A stretch of DNA of 64,000 nucleotides from Shinisaurus crocodilurus (taxonomy: Eukaryota > Chordata > Lepidosauria > Squamata > Shinisauridae). The stretch is from contig CM037877.1 of the NCBI GenBank assembly GCA_021292165.1, positions 107,507,858 to 107,571,857 of the forward strand, in the 5' to 3' direction. The notes under the pieces were generated by a model. The model did not search any database. It was given only the letters and a program-made list of their open reading frames with translations, and was not told the DNA's origin. Position 1 is the first letter of the stretch. Each line of letters opens with the position of its first letter. Position numbers and translations under genes: made by a program. Positions 53,311-64,000 of this stretch are shown piece by piece.

Positions 53311-54066
53311 AATCTCAGGCCCAGTCTCAGGTCTCAAGACAGCCCTCCAGCATTTCCCAGATGGCCACGCCCCCTTTCCCCAGCCATCAATATTTTGGGG
53401 CGGGCTCCCAGCTTTTGTGCAGTTATCTCCCCCATACATACACACACACACTTCTAAAATGCCTCTACTAACTAAGCCTTAGTTACTGGCAGTAAAACCA
53501 TAAACTAAAATATGCTGGTATTTTTGTCCCCAACCCTTTTGCCTTCAGCCCTGTCCACCACTGGAATGTGGCCTCCGAGAGCTTCTCTGAAATAGAATTC
53601 AGCCCTTGGGCTGAAAGAAGTTTGATGTACAACCCTGTCACATAGAAATACGTCAACGTGATGAGGATACCTTGATTGCCACATCGACAGGTTTTAATTT
53701 GAAAGGAGGATCCCCAGGGCTAAGCCCCCTGATACCGCTTCTCAGTGTTAAAATTAAGCCCTGAAACAGTAACTGTAATGTTAGTGCTTCTGGGCATATG
53801 CAGAGTTCATTCCACTCAGCCTTGAATAACCACAATTAGTCCCCACATGCCTGGTATTAAGGGGCAAGGCATTCAGGGCAAGAGGTTGGTCTTCTAGGCA
53901 TGTTTGAATCCCTGTGTCTGATCTAGAATTTAAGCACTGTGCATTTGACAAGGCCACACATGACAATGTCATCTGGACCTACTATGGGGAACACCAACTT
54001 TGGTGACCAAAATGAATTATACAGCAGCTGGAAGGAGAAACCCATATGCAAGAAAACCATCTAAAC
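53309..54066. other. Intergenic
   Basis: No gene or complete repeat was recognised. Confidence 0.45.
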
Positions 54067-54201
54067 CAGCCTTCCCTAACCTGATCCCCCCTCCACCCGA
54101 TGTTTGGGATTCCCATAAACTCTGACCAGTATAGCCAATGGTCAGGAATGCTGGGAGTTGTGGACCAAAACATCTGGATTGCACCAGGTTGGGGGAGGCT
54201 G
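54067..54201. mobile_element. Palindromic hAT MITE
   Basis: CAGCCTTCCCTAACCTGATC ... CACCAGGTTGGGGGAGGCTG. Exact 8-bp duplication ATCTAAAC (54059-54066, 54202-54209). Confidence 0.93.
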
Positions 54202-54839
54202 ATCTAAACGCTAGACACAAAAGGAGCTTCTAAAGATGGTTCTCAGAAGGCGGAAACCATGTATGTTCTGCAAATGAACTCAACTGTCCTTCAAATTAGC
54301 ATGCTTTGTAAATTTGTCTCCAGGTTATATTTTGTGTGATGACAAATTATGTTTCTACCTAAGATTCAAGCAAGATGAGACATTAACCAGGTCTTTGAAT
54401 CTCATGCTTGGAATTCTCTTCTTCAAAAAAATACATTAAAAAATGAACAGCAGACATGGCGCACCAATCCAGATTGGCCCTGTGATGCAGACGTGGGGTG
54501 GTTAATCTTTCTCTTCCCCCCATCCCAACACACATAGATTGAGCTGCTATATACTGCTGTAAGTCTTCTATCTTACAAGGGTTCTATGCAAACCAAGTAG
54601 AACTGACGTCAGGGTTGTGCCTACCATGCAAGTTAATATGCTTTCTACACAACCATGTTCCTAGAAGATCTGATGCCAAAGCCATAAACCAGCACCTCGC
54701 TGGATTAAACCAATTAAATCATAAGCAGTTAAGTCTGAATCATAATCAGTTACATTTGCCCAAATGGCCACTTTTGGGGTGTGTGTGTGCAATTAACAGT
54801 GTGATTCTAGGCATGTCCAATCAGAAGTAAATTCTATTT

Positions 54840-55198
54840 CAGCCTTAACCCAATCTGGTGCCTTCCAGATGTACAGTCATGCCTTGGATTGAGAGCATAA
54901 TTCGTTCCGGAAACGTGCTTGTAATCCAAAACACTCTTATATCAAAATGAAATTCCCCCCAAAAAATCTGTACACAGATTTTTAATTTAAGCCGTATTAC
55001 AGTACTTGTATTGCAAGACGTCGCTTGTATATCAAGTCAAAATTTTTTAAAATAAATATTTAACAATTTGCTTGTCTTGCAAAACGCTCTCAAACCAAGT
55101 TACTTGCACTCCAAGGTATTACTGTATTGGATTGTAGCTCCCATAATTTGTCATCACACAAAATATAACCTGGGAGGGCACCATTTTGAGGAAGGCTG
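54840..55198. mobile_element. Palindromic hAT MITE split by a pogo/mariner-like MITE
   Basis: Left part CAGCCTTAACCCAATCTGGTG to CCAGATG (54840-54871), right part TTGGATTGTAGCTCCCATAA to GAGGAAGGCTG (55127-55198). The left part ends exactly at a TA used by the inner element. Confidence 0.82.
54874..55124. mobile_element. pogo/mariner-like MITE, 251 bp
   Basis: Ends CAGTCATGCCTTGG and (inverted) CAGTAATACCTTGG with TA on both sides (54872-54873 and 55125-55126). Highly similar to 33444-33690. Confidence 0.9.
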
Positions 55199-55410
55199 CA
55201 CTGTTGAGTTCAGTGAGACTTACTCCCAGCAGTGCAGAAAGGTCATTTTAGATCCTGCATGTAACGGTCTTATGTTGGGGGTGGGGGGGAGGCCTTTTAG
55301 ACAGCCATGTGTATTATTTCAGCTGTGAAGCATACCACTAAAATTTCTCTTCTCCCTGTTGCCATCAACCCGTGCTTTCCATCTGCTTCTACATTCCTGA
55401 TATGTTAGAG

Positions 55411-55534
55411 CAGGGCTCTCCAACCTTGGGTCCCCAGATGTTGCTGGACTACAGCTCCCAGAATCCCTTGCTGGCTGGGTATGCTGGGAGTTGTAGGCCA
55501 GCAACATCTGGAGACCCAAGGTTGGAGAGCCCTG
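55411..55534. mobile_element. Palindromic hAT MITE
   Basis: CAGGGCTCTCCAACCTTGGG ... CCAAGGTTGGAGAGCCCTG, a near-perfect palindrome. Exact 8-bp duplication TGTTAGAG (55403-55410, 55535-55542). Confidence 0.94.
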
Positions 55535-55542
55535 TGTTAGAG

Positions 55543-57300
55543 CAACAACAAGAACAATGACAACAAAACTGTTGGACGAGCCTGATGGTTGGTGGTGGTG
55601 GGTGGATTAATAGTACTCTGAGCATGTGCCGTTTTGAATTTTAGACTCACTTAAATCATAGCATCGTCATGACTACAGGAATAAAATGGAGTTTGCTTCT
55701 GCTGCCTTGATGCCCTCATCACCTGCCGCTCTCTGGGTGGTTGTCTGGGTGGTTCCTGGGCTACGGGACTCTAGACTTCAGCCCCAAGTTCCAGGCCTAG
55801 CTGCACCATCGCTTCCTCCTAGGTCAGTGTGTACAGGATTGCAGCCTAAGTGACAAGGCCTGACTGGGGGGGGGGGGGAGCCGCAGCTTCTGTCTCTCCT
55901 CCTCCCTTCCTCCCTGTTTTCTGTCCCAGAAAGATCACAGAACAGCCAGCCTCTGAAGCTTCTCCTGCCTGGAACGCGGAGAACTGAGAGGCTCTCGCCC
56001 TCCTTATAGTTCCAAACAAGCAGAAAATGACTCTCACCCACTTGGTGGAGAGCATGTCTGAACCAAGCCGGGGGGACGGGGGGACGGGGACGACATCCTT
56101 GGCAACCAGATTAAAAAGGCTGGCTAAACCGCTTTTGAATAAACAGGTGACCTCGCTGAAACACTGTTGGCGGGGCCAATATGCTTTGCTCAGAGCCAGA
56201 TGTAACATGATGAGAAAAAAATCTAAGCTGGTGCTAAAAAAGAAGGAGGAGGAGGAGAAATAACACAAAATTAGAATCAGGTGTCTCATTTGATCTACCT
56301 CCAGTGTGATCCACAGAAACATCTGAAATTAACATGGCTTCCACATCGGTTTTGATTATTAGCCAATGTCCTCTCTAAATGCACTATTTAATTAATTTTC
56401 AATGTTACGGAGGGGAATTGAAAAAAGCAGTAACATATTCTGATGTGGCGACACACAAATATTTTCATGCATCTTGCTAAAAGAAAGCCATTCGAAACAG
56501 GATTTTCCTGTTGGCAAGGAGACAGTGTATTTGCTTAGAACAACAGCCGTATGTTTCTGCAATATTCAACAGGTACAAACAAGGAAACATACTGCTAGAT
56601 GAAACAGAGGAAGGAGAACTATCTACAGGGATTACAGCCTGACATTTACAGACATAACTCAAAACATTGCAGTGAGTGACAAATATAGTTGAAAGCTACC
56701 CAGGTATTTTAAATAACTTGATAATTCCCCTATGCTGATGTTTCCCAATACTGTGATAAGTCTGTAGTTCTTGCCATGTTTTATTTAGTAACATCATAAA
56801 TTGCTTTCTAACTTAGTAGCACAAATGTTTACATTTTGTTTTTCTATGGGTTTTGGGTGTTGTTGTTTTTAGGTGTGTGTGCCCCCCCCCCATATCTTTC
56901 TGGTTTTTTGAAGTGATTGGCCAGGCTTGATTCACAATTTCCACTAAAGCCGTGTCATGCCATTTCTGTCAGAGTCGCCATGTTGCCGCCGGTGCTTGCA
57001 TTTGTATCAAAATCATCAAAACAACTTATGACATTAGGGTTTTTTCTTTTGTTTCATTGTGCTGAAAGTCAGTATGGATTGCCAACATAAGGTTTAATGA
57101 AGAACAGGAGTATCACGCTAAACGATACACTTCTAAAGCCCACACCCTCACCCCAATTTGCACGGTGTCCTTACAGGGAAGCAGCAGCAGTGCATAACAT
57201 TATGTTTTATTATTTTAAGAAGAAAGGTGCTGCGCTCAGGCATGTGGGAGTCTAGCCACCTGCCCTGTTCCTTAATTCTAAATACGTTGGGATAGGCTGT
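55543..57300. other. Intergenic, repeat-poor core
   Basis: An X-end fragment lies at about 55823-55850. About 56090-56480 lacks recognisable transposons; its only sizeable open frame (56027-56263) is lysine/glutamate-rich with no family. Possible conserved non-coding DNA. Confidence 0.4.
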
Positions 57301-57539
57301 TGATTGATTAATGCATTTCTTAGCTGCCTTTCAAGATTACAGTCTTTCCAAGGTAGCTTACAATATAAAACGTGCAATTCTATGGGTTACATGCGTTGTT
57401 AGTCTAACTTAAGTCCCAATCATTTCAATGGGTCTGCTCTAAATAGGACTAACATTGGATACAACCCTATCAATAACAAATTAATACGATCATAAATGAA
57501 TTGGAAAACCAATTTAGAATAATTAGAAGAGAACCTTCA

Positions 57540-57960
57540 GTTGAAAGCTAAAGGAAAAGCAATAAGTATTTAAAACCCTCTTAAAAACAGCAACAGATGG
57601 GCCCAGCCATAGATCTCTTGGGGGTACCACAGAGCAGGGGCCACCACTCATAATGCTCTGTGTCCGGAGTCTGCCAACCTTACAGGCCTTAATGGTGGGC
57701 CAGTGAGCACGGTCTCTGATGGTGATCTTAAAACATGGGCAGATTCACAAGGGTGTGGGTGATCCTTCAAATAAGCTGGACCCAAGTTGTCTGAGGTTTT
57801 AAGCATCAAAACAAGCACTTTGAATTGGGCCCAGAAACACACCGGTAACCAGTGCAGCTGGTGCATTATTGGTGTAATATGATCCTACCTTCTAGCCTCA
57901 ATTGTGAGGGAGAGACATGTTGTACACACTCGAAGGTATTTCTCTTGTATCACTTCATAT
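57540..57960 (-). mobile_element. CR1/L2-type LINE fragment (ORF2 C-terminus)
   Basis: The - strand encodes MHQLHWLPVCFWAQFKVLVL and DNLGPAYLKD, the LHWLPV...QFK...GPAYL signature of the CR1/L2 C-terminal region. Confidence 0.82.
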
Positions 57961-58013
57961 CTGTTGTCTTTTTTAAAGGGGCACCTTTGCAATTGGGAAG
58001 GTGTGGTGCTTAA

Positions 58014-58188
58014 TACAGGCCTGTGGCTTACGCTGGCTCAGCTTCTCTGAGCCTGGAAAGCTAAGCAGGGTCAGGCCTGGTTATTACTTGGATGGGAGAC
58101 CCCCCCCCTCCTCTAGTTTCCTGCATTGAGCAGGGGGTTGGACTCGATAGCCTTGTAGGCTCCTTCCAACTCTATGATCTATGAGATA
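58014..58188 (+). mobile_element. 5S rRNA-derived SINE, full length
   Basis: Complete head (CAGGCCTGTGGCTTACGC), 5S internal-promoter-like region (GGAAAGCTAAGCAGGGTCAG, TACTTGGATGGGAGACC) and LINE-like tail ending CTATGATCTATGA. Confidence 0.9.
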
Positions 58189-58574
58189 TATGAACGGGAA
58201 TAGTTAAGAGTGGGGAAAGCAGGTGGGTTACAAGACCAGCAGTACCTGTAAGAACGTTTCTTCTACTCGCACCTCCCAATATTTCTTTTCTTAAACAACC
58301 TAACACTTCCTTGCTTTCTGTCCATAGATATTTGATCTTAAGATTTCCCCTTACCCCCAGGTGGGATAAACAGTGATGCTACTGTTGTCAGAAAACAGCA
58401 TCCTGGCCTGCTGCCATTTTGTGTGCACCCTAACAAAAAGCACACACAAAAGGTCACAATTGGTCTGGGAAGATGATCAAGTAAAAATGTAGCAAAGTAG
58501 GACAAAGTGCACTGGAAGGTTCCTCTCTGAAACCCTCTATTGAGATGAACGAGGGATGTCTACACACTGTATAC

Positions 58575-58790
58575 CAGGGGTATGCAACATGCAGCTTGCA
58601 GGCTGCACATGGTCCCCGCCACAACCAAAAAATAACCGTGTTAGTACTACAGAGCACTGAACAGGCCAAATTTAGCTTGTTCTGAAGATAACTTTGACCC
58701 GTATAGCACTACAGAGTGCTATACAGGTCAAATTTAGCTTCAAAACAAGCTAAATTTGACCCATCTGTTGTTAGGCCACATGAGCCCAGC
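58575..58790. mobile_element. hAT-like element related to 36529-36801
   Basis: Starts CAGGGGTATGCAACATG and shares ACAGGCCAAATTTAGCTTG and AACTTTGACCCGTATAG. It contains a local palindrome at 58685-58765. The right end was not found. Confidence 0.6.
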
Positions 58791-59082
58791 GTATGAACAT
58801 CTGGAAAAGAGAGACATTGATGGGGCAAAGATATGTGGATATTTGGCAAGTATATGGATCTTTGCCAGTCTTCTTGGTAACTAGAAGGGGATAATTCGCT
58901 GGGCAGCTCACTCACACAAGTCCTTTTGAAATGAATGGTAGGGGGCCCGGTGAACGGTCCAGGTGGTTCCTGATGCTATAGAATTACTGGAACAAAGCAG
59001 ATACAGATAAGATAAGTAAGGAGTCCCATGTAAGAGCGAAGTGTACATAGAGTTTAACACAAAAACACATGGGAATTCTTAG

Positions 59083-59179
59083 GATCATAGGATCATAGAG
59101 TTGGAAGGGGCCTACAAGACCATTGAGTCCAACCCTCTGCTCAATGCAGGAAACTAGAGGAGGGGTCTCCCGTCCATGT
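59083..59179 (-). mobile_element. 5S-derived SINE tail, inverted and truncated
   Basis: ATCATAGAGTTGGAAGGGGC ... CTAGAGGAGGGGTCTCCCG. Only the LINE-like tail plus the start of the 5S part remain. Confidence 0.8.
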
Positions 59180-59727
59180 TGCATGTTACAAGACCACCAA
59201 CAATTTGTTGCAACTCCCATGCATATCAGCAGAGCTTGCCCTAATTAACCTCCAAGTACGTAGATTGTGCCCTAGATCAATGGAAGGAACTGTGGTGGTG
59301 GTTGTTTTTGTTTGTTTCTTTTTGTTATATCCCTTATTCATGTCAACCCTTTTTTTAAAAATTCACAGAGGGACTTGAAGAGGGGCAGGTTAAAGATGAG
59401 GGCATTTCCTTTCCCCCCTTTTTCTCCACCCCACGCCCATGCTTCCTAGCCCTGATCCAACTAAAGAGAATCATGTGCATCATTGTCTGGATCATAAATC
59501 TGCTGAGATAAATCAGGAGCACATTCAAATCAGAGTGAGTGAGGATACTGTCTGTCCACACTACTGCGTTGCTTTCAGTGTAATGCACATTTGTATGTAC
59601 ATTTGGATTCATAGCTGACTTCTGCCTAGTTCTTGAAGCAGAACATGATAATGTGCCTGGAATCTGACTTCCACCCATAGAGTTACTGCTCAACTTGAGA
59701 GAGGATTAGGTACCTTAGACTAATCTT
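59180..59727. other. Intergenic
   Basis: Nothing recognised. Confidence 0.45.
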
Positions 59728-59912
59728 GGCTCAGTGGTAGAGCACCTGCTTTGCATGCAGAAGTTCCCTGGCACCTCCCATTAAAAGGATCAGGTGATAG
59801 GAAAGACTTCTGCATGAGACCTTGTAGAGCAATTGCCAATCAGAGTAGCCAGTACTGGGCTAGATGGACCAATTGTCTCACTCAGTATAAGGCGGTGTTA
59901 TATGTTGTTCAT
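59728..59912 (+). mobile_element. tRNA-Ala-like SINE
   Basis: TTGGCTCAGTGGTAGAGCAC (A box) and CTTTGCATGCAGAAG (Ala TGC anticodon-loop-like) match tRNA-Ala; 3' body GGGCTAGATGGACCAATTGTC, CACTCAGTATAAGG. Confidence 0.85.
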
Positions 59913-60598
59913 ATGTTTCCATGACAGTGCCTCCAAAGTGACCTCACTATTCTAAAATAAATGCTACCGTTGTCTTTTCACCAGTTTATTTATTTCGGTG
60001 ACAAATATGTCAGATTTTAATTTAATTTAATTTTAAACAATAGTTTTGGAGTTCAGTTCTAGAGAATGACATGTCTGGGCGTAGCGATTTCACGAATTCT
60101 CTGAACTGGTTTATCCATCCCTAATTAAACATATGTACAAGACAGATTGCACAGGAGATAATTTAAACGTCTCTGACAATTATGTAATTTTTAATCCTTT
60201 GTATTGAAATATGATTGGATTCATCTTAACAGTCAGCTTCATCTCAGGCTTGTTGCTTGCCTGCTTCACATCAACAGCACAGGTTATTTTAATATCTGAT
60301 CAGCTCAATCGCTTCAGGTCATCGCACTGCGAAACTGCCTTTCAATGTGATACTCACTCAGCAGGTTGGCTTAACATCTCTTGTCCTTGCTGTTACGTTT
60401 GTTTGACATATGAGAGAAGCACCATTCATTTTTGGAATGTTTCTGGTGTGATCGGGGCACAGTACACTAACAGTGTACAAGGGGGAAAAACAAGTGTTAA
60501 CTGTATAAAGCAGCAGTAATATATTTCATGCATCTATAGAACAGCTGATAAGCAAGACTGGATCGACCATGAGTCAGCAACTGAAAGCCTTTGGGCCA
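59913..60598. other. Intergenic, repeat-poor block
   Basis: About 60160-60540 shows no transposon signature. The frame at 60211-60519 begins with a signal-peptide-like hydrophobic run, but there is no family and no supporting exon structure. Conserved-element candidate only. Confidence 0.4.
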
Positions 60599-60766
60599 AC
60601 AGGCCTGTGGCTTATGCTGGTTCAGCTTGTCTGAGCGTGGAAAGCTAAGTAGGGTCAGGCCTGGTTATTACTTGGATGGGAGACCCCTCCTCTAGTTTCC
60701 TGCATTGAGCAGGGGGTTGGACTCGATGGCCTTGTAGGCTCCTTCCAACTCTATAATCTATGAAAC
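60599..60766 (+). mobile_element. 5S rRNA-derived SINE, full length
   Basis: Head CAGGCCTGTGGCTTATGC, GGAAAGCTAAGTAGGGTCAG, GGATGGGAGACC, tail TTGGACTCGATGGCCTTG ... ATAATCTATGA. Confidence 0.9.
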
Positions 60767-61401
60767 CTTGCAAGCTTGGCCCACTGAAGAGTATCACCTA
60801 ATTGCCCAGTCACCAACCCAAAATATGTGGAGCGAGTGGCATGTGCGGTGACAGCTGTTAATTATACAAATGAAAACCTATGTGGACAAACTCATGTTGT
60901 TAGCATAGCTCCCATTGTAGGACAACCTCCTAGCATCTATACCTTGGCTACTGTTGAGATTTCTTGTCATTTAAAACTCTTACCTCTGTTGACCTTTCTG
61001 TAAATAACAGCTGAAAGGGGCAGGAAGAAAAGGATGTAGACCACACACTCATGCCAGATCTCACTGGTATTGTTTTATCCCCCCCCCCTCCAAACATAAT
61101 TATATGGTTTAAAAGAAAATGTCTTGAGCAATTCTAGCTTTTCAAGTACACTCAAGTCCTCCTAGGGTTTAAAAGCTGTGCTATAGTGCCCCCCAAAGGA
61201 ATAGTTTATTGCTACAGCTGTCATCTCAGACAAAAGAAGGGGGGGACGGGGACGTATTCCCAAGAATAATAGATCAATGTGCCAGAGAACAGTTTATTTA
61301 CGGGGGGGGGGGGGAGAGAAAGAGGAGTGAAAGGCAAGACTTTCAGTAGTTATGAAAAGTGAGAGAGGAACAGTAATAAACATATACATACATACCTACA
61401 T

Positions 61402-61433
<32 letters not shown>

Positions 61434-62079
61434 AGTTCAGTAGAAGAGACAGCAGAAATGAATAATCTGGAATCAAATTGGGGGCATCATTACATATTCC
61501 TCTAGTACAGCCTCCCCCAACCTGGCTGGGGATAATGGGAATTGTAATCCAACACAACTAGACGGTGCCATTGTGGGAAAGGCTGCCATAGGGGAAGCGA
61601 TAAAAGGGATTTCAATATCGGGGGGGGGGGGTTAGCAAAGGTCCAAGGTCCCACTCAATCAAGGCTAAACAACATAAAGAAGAATATATTCCTCTAAAAC
61701 AGGGATACAGATACCTCTTTCACCTCAAGGGCTGAATTCCATTTCAGGGAAGCTTTTGGGGGCTGCATTCCAGTGGAGGGCAGGGCCGAAAACACCAGTG
61801 TGTTTTAGCTTAAATCTCAGTAATGTAAGGTTATGCACCCTTGCTCTAAAATCAAATTTAAAAGATTGCTTTCTTTTAAGCCCAGGGGCCCACCAAGCCT
61901 CTCCTCTCCCAAGGTGTGTGTGTGTGTGTGTGTCTTGTTTATACCTCAGACTGATTTTGGAGCTGTGAACAGGCCTCCAAAGGCCCAGCACAGTCGCAAT
62001 GACAACCCCCCCCCCCCATCTCAGAGCACCCAGCTAAAGAGTGGCTTGCAAAGCAGACATGATCCCTTCATTTTGCACG
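60767..62079. other. Intergenic, LTR-like scrap and microsatellites
   Basis: CAGTTTATTTACGGGGGG and the following purine-rich stretch (61288-61340) resemble part of the 30562 LTR without clear ends. (CA)n at 61404-61432, a diverged palindromic hAT MITE at about 61508-61585 and (GT)n at 61914-61933. No gene. Confidence 0.45.
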
Positions 62080-62244
62080 CAGGGCCGGTGCTACCATTAG
62101 GCCAACTAGGCGGCTGCCTAGGGCGCCGGGCTAAAGGGGGCGCCAGGAGCATAGGGCTGGAGGGAGGGAGGGCTCAAGTGGGAAGAGGGGGGCACTAAAT
62201 ATCTGATCTTGCCTAGGGCACCAAACTGCCTTGCACCGGCCCTG
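62080..62244 (-). mobile_element. hAT MITE, CAGGGCCGGTGC family, intact
   Basis: Perfect inverted termini CAGGGCCGGTGC/GCACCGGCCCTG, 165 bp, exact 8-bp duplication TTTGCACG (62072-62079, 62245-62252). Confidence 0.95.
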
Positions 62245-62497
62245 TTTGCACGCTGCTCTGAAGTTAAAGGCAGAGATTCCCTGCTGAAAAAATCCCAGTT
62301 CTTCTGCCGAGCACCCAAGGGGCTTGCAAAGCAGCAAGGGATCCCGGAATCTGACGACAAACAACAGGAGAAGGCCAGAGCTTTCATGCCCACCTTGTGA
62401 GTGCAGAGTCATCTGGTTGCTCATTGTTGGAAACAGATGGCTGTATCCAAGACCAGTGTGTATGGAGAAAATGGCTTCCACCTTTCTTTCCCAACTA

Positions 62498-62905
62498 GGG
62501 TGGCCACTTATACGCATTGCTAAAAAAAAAAAAAAAAGAGGGCACCAATTTGCATAAAAATTGCCTATCCTATTTTATAGAGATGCAAATTTAGAAATAA
62601 TGACTCTAATTTAAATAGAAATTTAATACACCTCACCATAGCAGGGGGTTGGACTCGATGGCCTTATAGGCCCCTTCCAACTCTGAGATTCTGTACCATA
62701 GTGGGCACAACTGCGACCAGGTGACCTGTATGCCAGCCCAGTCTGCTGTCCAGGTGCTAATTGTAGATGGGCAGCTTCAAGGCTGCTCTTCCTTCTTAGG
62801 GTTCATCATTTTTAAATCATACTTAAGACTGGACAGCCTTTCAAACAGAGGAAGCCTTCAAGTAAATGACTGACCTCTGGAAAGTAGGACACATGACCAC
62901 CCTAT
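62498..62905. mobile_element. GGTGGCC-ended DNA repeat
   Basis: Starts ACTAGGGTGGCCACTTATAC and ends GGACACATGACCACCCTATA (short inverted termini). It contains AGATGCAAATTTAGAAATAA, the same sequence that hosts the LTR at 30562. A short SINE/LINE tail is inserted at 62642-62694. Confidence 0.7.
62642..62694 (+). mobile_element. Severely truncated SINE/LINE tail with target duplication
   Basis: Only the tail (GGGGGTTGGACTCGATGGCC ... CTGAGATTCTGT) is present, between repeats of ACCATAG (62635-62641 and 62695-62701). Confidence 0.75.
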
Positions 62906-64000
62906 AATCCTGCCCCCAGACCATACATCTTCCAGACCAGCCTCTAACAAGCCCTAACCACTTGCCACTTAGAAGAACGCAATGTTTTCTTCTTGGAAAT
63001 AGGCGAAATGTGTCATTCAAAAGTTGAAAGTGAACTCACTTCCTTTAGACTGCAGTCCTCATTGAAAGGTGATCAGCCACTCTTTTTGTTTAACACTCCC
63101 CCCCCCTAAAATATTATGAACTTCTGAGCTCTGTATGCAACCAACTTTTAATGTGTATTGTAAACCTTTGTTCATAAGCACAAAACGCAACCTGAAAGCG
63201 AACCACGCAGGCCGATGAGAGCAAGAGAACGTACGTTTAATGGGCCATTCATTGTTCAGCCATATGTCTGTTGATGTGGAGACAAATGCTTGGTATTAAA
63301 TAACATGCAGGGAAGTGCAGTGCAGGCTGAATGGGCCCACAGCTGTGCTCCATTTTAAGAGTGGCTTACAAGGCCCACCCACCCCTTAAGGGGGTGGGGC
63401 AAGATGGGTCTTGCAACTCTTCCCTCTCCATTTTGAGCGATGGCTGAACAGCATACCTCCAAATACCAGATGCCAGGGAGAAAAACAAAGAGAAGGCGGC
63501 TTGCTTGGGAGATTCCCAGAAGTATTTGGCTGGCCATTACTGGGGAGAATGCTGGGCAATCTGATCTGATCCAGCAAGGCTCTTCTTACTGCTTCCATTC
63601 CTTGTCCCAAAGCTAACAAATATTTGTAATTTATTTATTTATTCATTCATAGCTGTGTTTGCTTCTTCCTCCATCCCCTCAGGGAAAGCCCTTCTGGTGG
63701 CAGTTGGGGGAGAGAGGGGCCACCACTGGGAGCTAGATGGCAGATCACCACGTTGTTTCTGCTTCTTCTACCATCTCCTCAGGGCCAAAGTCAGACTGAT
63801 GCTACATTCGATCACTGAAATTGTTTCTATTGTTCACAGCCTACATTTACTGCATTTGCAGCCTCTAAAGCTCACAACACTCTGGATTGGGTTTATTTAT
63901 TTATTTACATTTATGGATCGCCCATCTGGCTGGCAAATCGGGGTTAGCCTGATAAGCTCTATTCAGGTGTTATTTCTTCTATGCAATTAGCCCTGAACCT
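62906..64000. other. Intergenic
   Basis: No gene. TTTATTTATTTA tracts lie at 63630-63645 and 63890-63905. A tRNA-SINE 3' scrap may lie near 63575. The frames at 63386-63990 are family-less. Confidence 0.45.

Larger units (their letters stand above)
54797..55240. repeat. X foldback repeat split by nested insertions
   Basis: Left half 54797-54839 (CAGTGTGATTCTAGGCATG, AATCAGAAGTAAATTC) and right half 55199-55240 (TTGAGTTCAGTGAGACTTAC). Together they rebuild the X consensus order. A palindromic hAT MITE sits between them. Confidence 0.75.

Noticed and set aside
59728..59800. tRNA-Ala gene
   Set aside because: The A box and anticodon-loop-like part match, but the acceptor stem does not close and a SINE body follows.
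60211..60519. Small secreted protein with a hydrophobic N-terminus
   Set aside because: The hydrophobic run resembles a signal peptide, but there is no Kozak support, homology or neighbouring exon; kept only as part of a repeat-poor interval.
61240..61700. Second LTR element
   Set aside because: Shares a G-rich TTTATTTACGGGGG stretch with the 30562 LTR, but no TG...CA ends or duplication could be read.

Overview
The window is vertebrate nuclear DNA, most likely from a squamate reptile (lizard or snake). It contains one recognisable protein-coding gene, KLF4 on the + strand, set in a long, repeat-rich non-coding neighbourhood. The squamate assignment is an inference. It rests on a KLF4 sequence clearly diverged from mammals and on the repeat population: 5S rRNA-derived SINEs with a CR1-like tail, tRNA-Ala-like SINEs, 5'-truncated L1s, CR1/L2-type LINE pieces and very many small hAT-type DNA transposons.

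Layout. 1-7.5 kb holds hAT DNA transposons: one of 960 bp with a perfect 8-bp target duplication, and a related pair with GACTCG-repeat arms, one of which keeps the 3' end of a transposase gene. 7.5-9.9 kb is a decayed non-LTR retrotransposon on the - strand with a reverse-transcriptase YADD motif. 9.9-13.7 kb is upstream intergenic DNA with SINEs, including an inverted SINE pair 1.1 kb from the KLF4 promoter. 13.73-15.33 kb is a CpG island carrying the KLF4 promoter (CRE-like site, E-box, GC/CACCC-type boxes, TATA-like box). 14.3-22.9 kb is KLF4, five exons including a conserved 3'UTR. 22.9-64 kb has no convincing host gene. It is a mosaic of transposons, microsatellites, large palindromes and a few repeat-poor stretches that could be conserved regulatory DNA.

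KLF4 encodes a three-C2H2-finger Kruppel-like transcription factor with an N-terminal acidic activation segment, a SUMO consensus site, a basic nuclear-localisation segment and three C-terminal zinc fingers. The most interesting feature is a 93-bp, in-frame, GT-AG-bounded segment inside the large coding exon. Spliced out, it gives the short KLF4 form. Retained, it adds 31 residues ending in LTPPSSPL, a match to the Cdc4/FBXW7 phosphodegron pattern.

The transposon record is unusually legible. I could read exact or near-exact target-site duplications for eleven hAT-type insertions, a roughly 1-kb solo LTR (with a paralogous empty site elsewhere in the window), two L1 insertions, two pogo/mariner-like MITEs and one 54-bp LINE/SINE tail, plus a three-deep nested insertion. 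I found no CRISPR array, operon, rRNA gene, intact tRNA gene or prokaryotic system. Repeat family names were assigned by eye without a library search.
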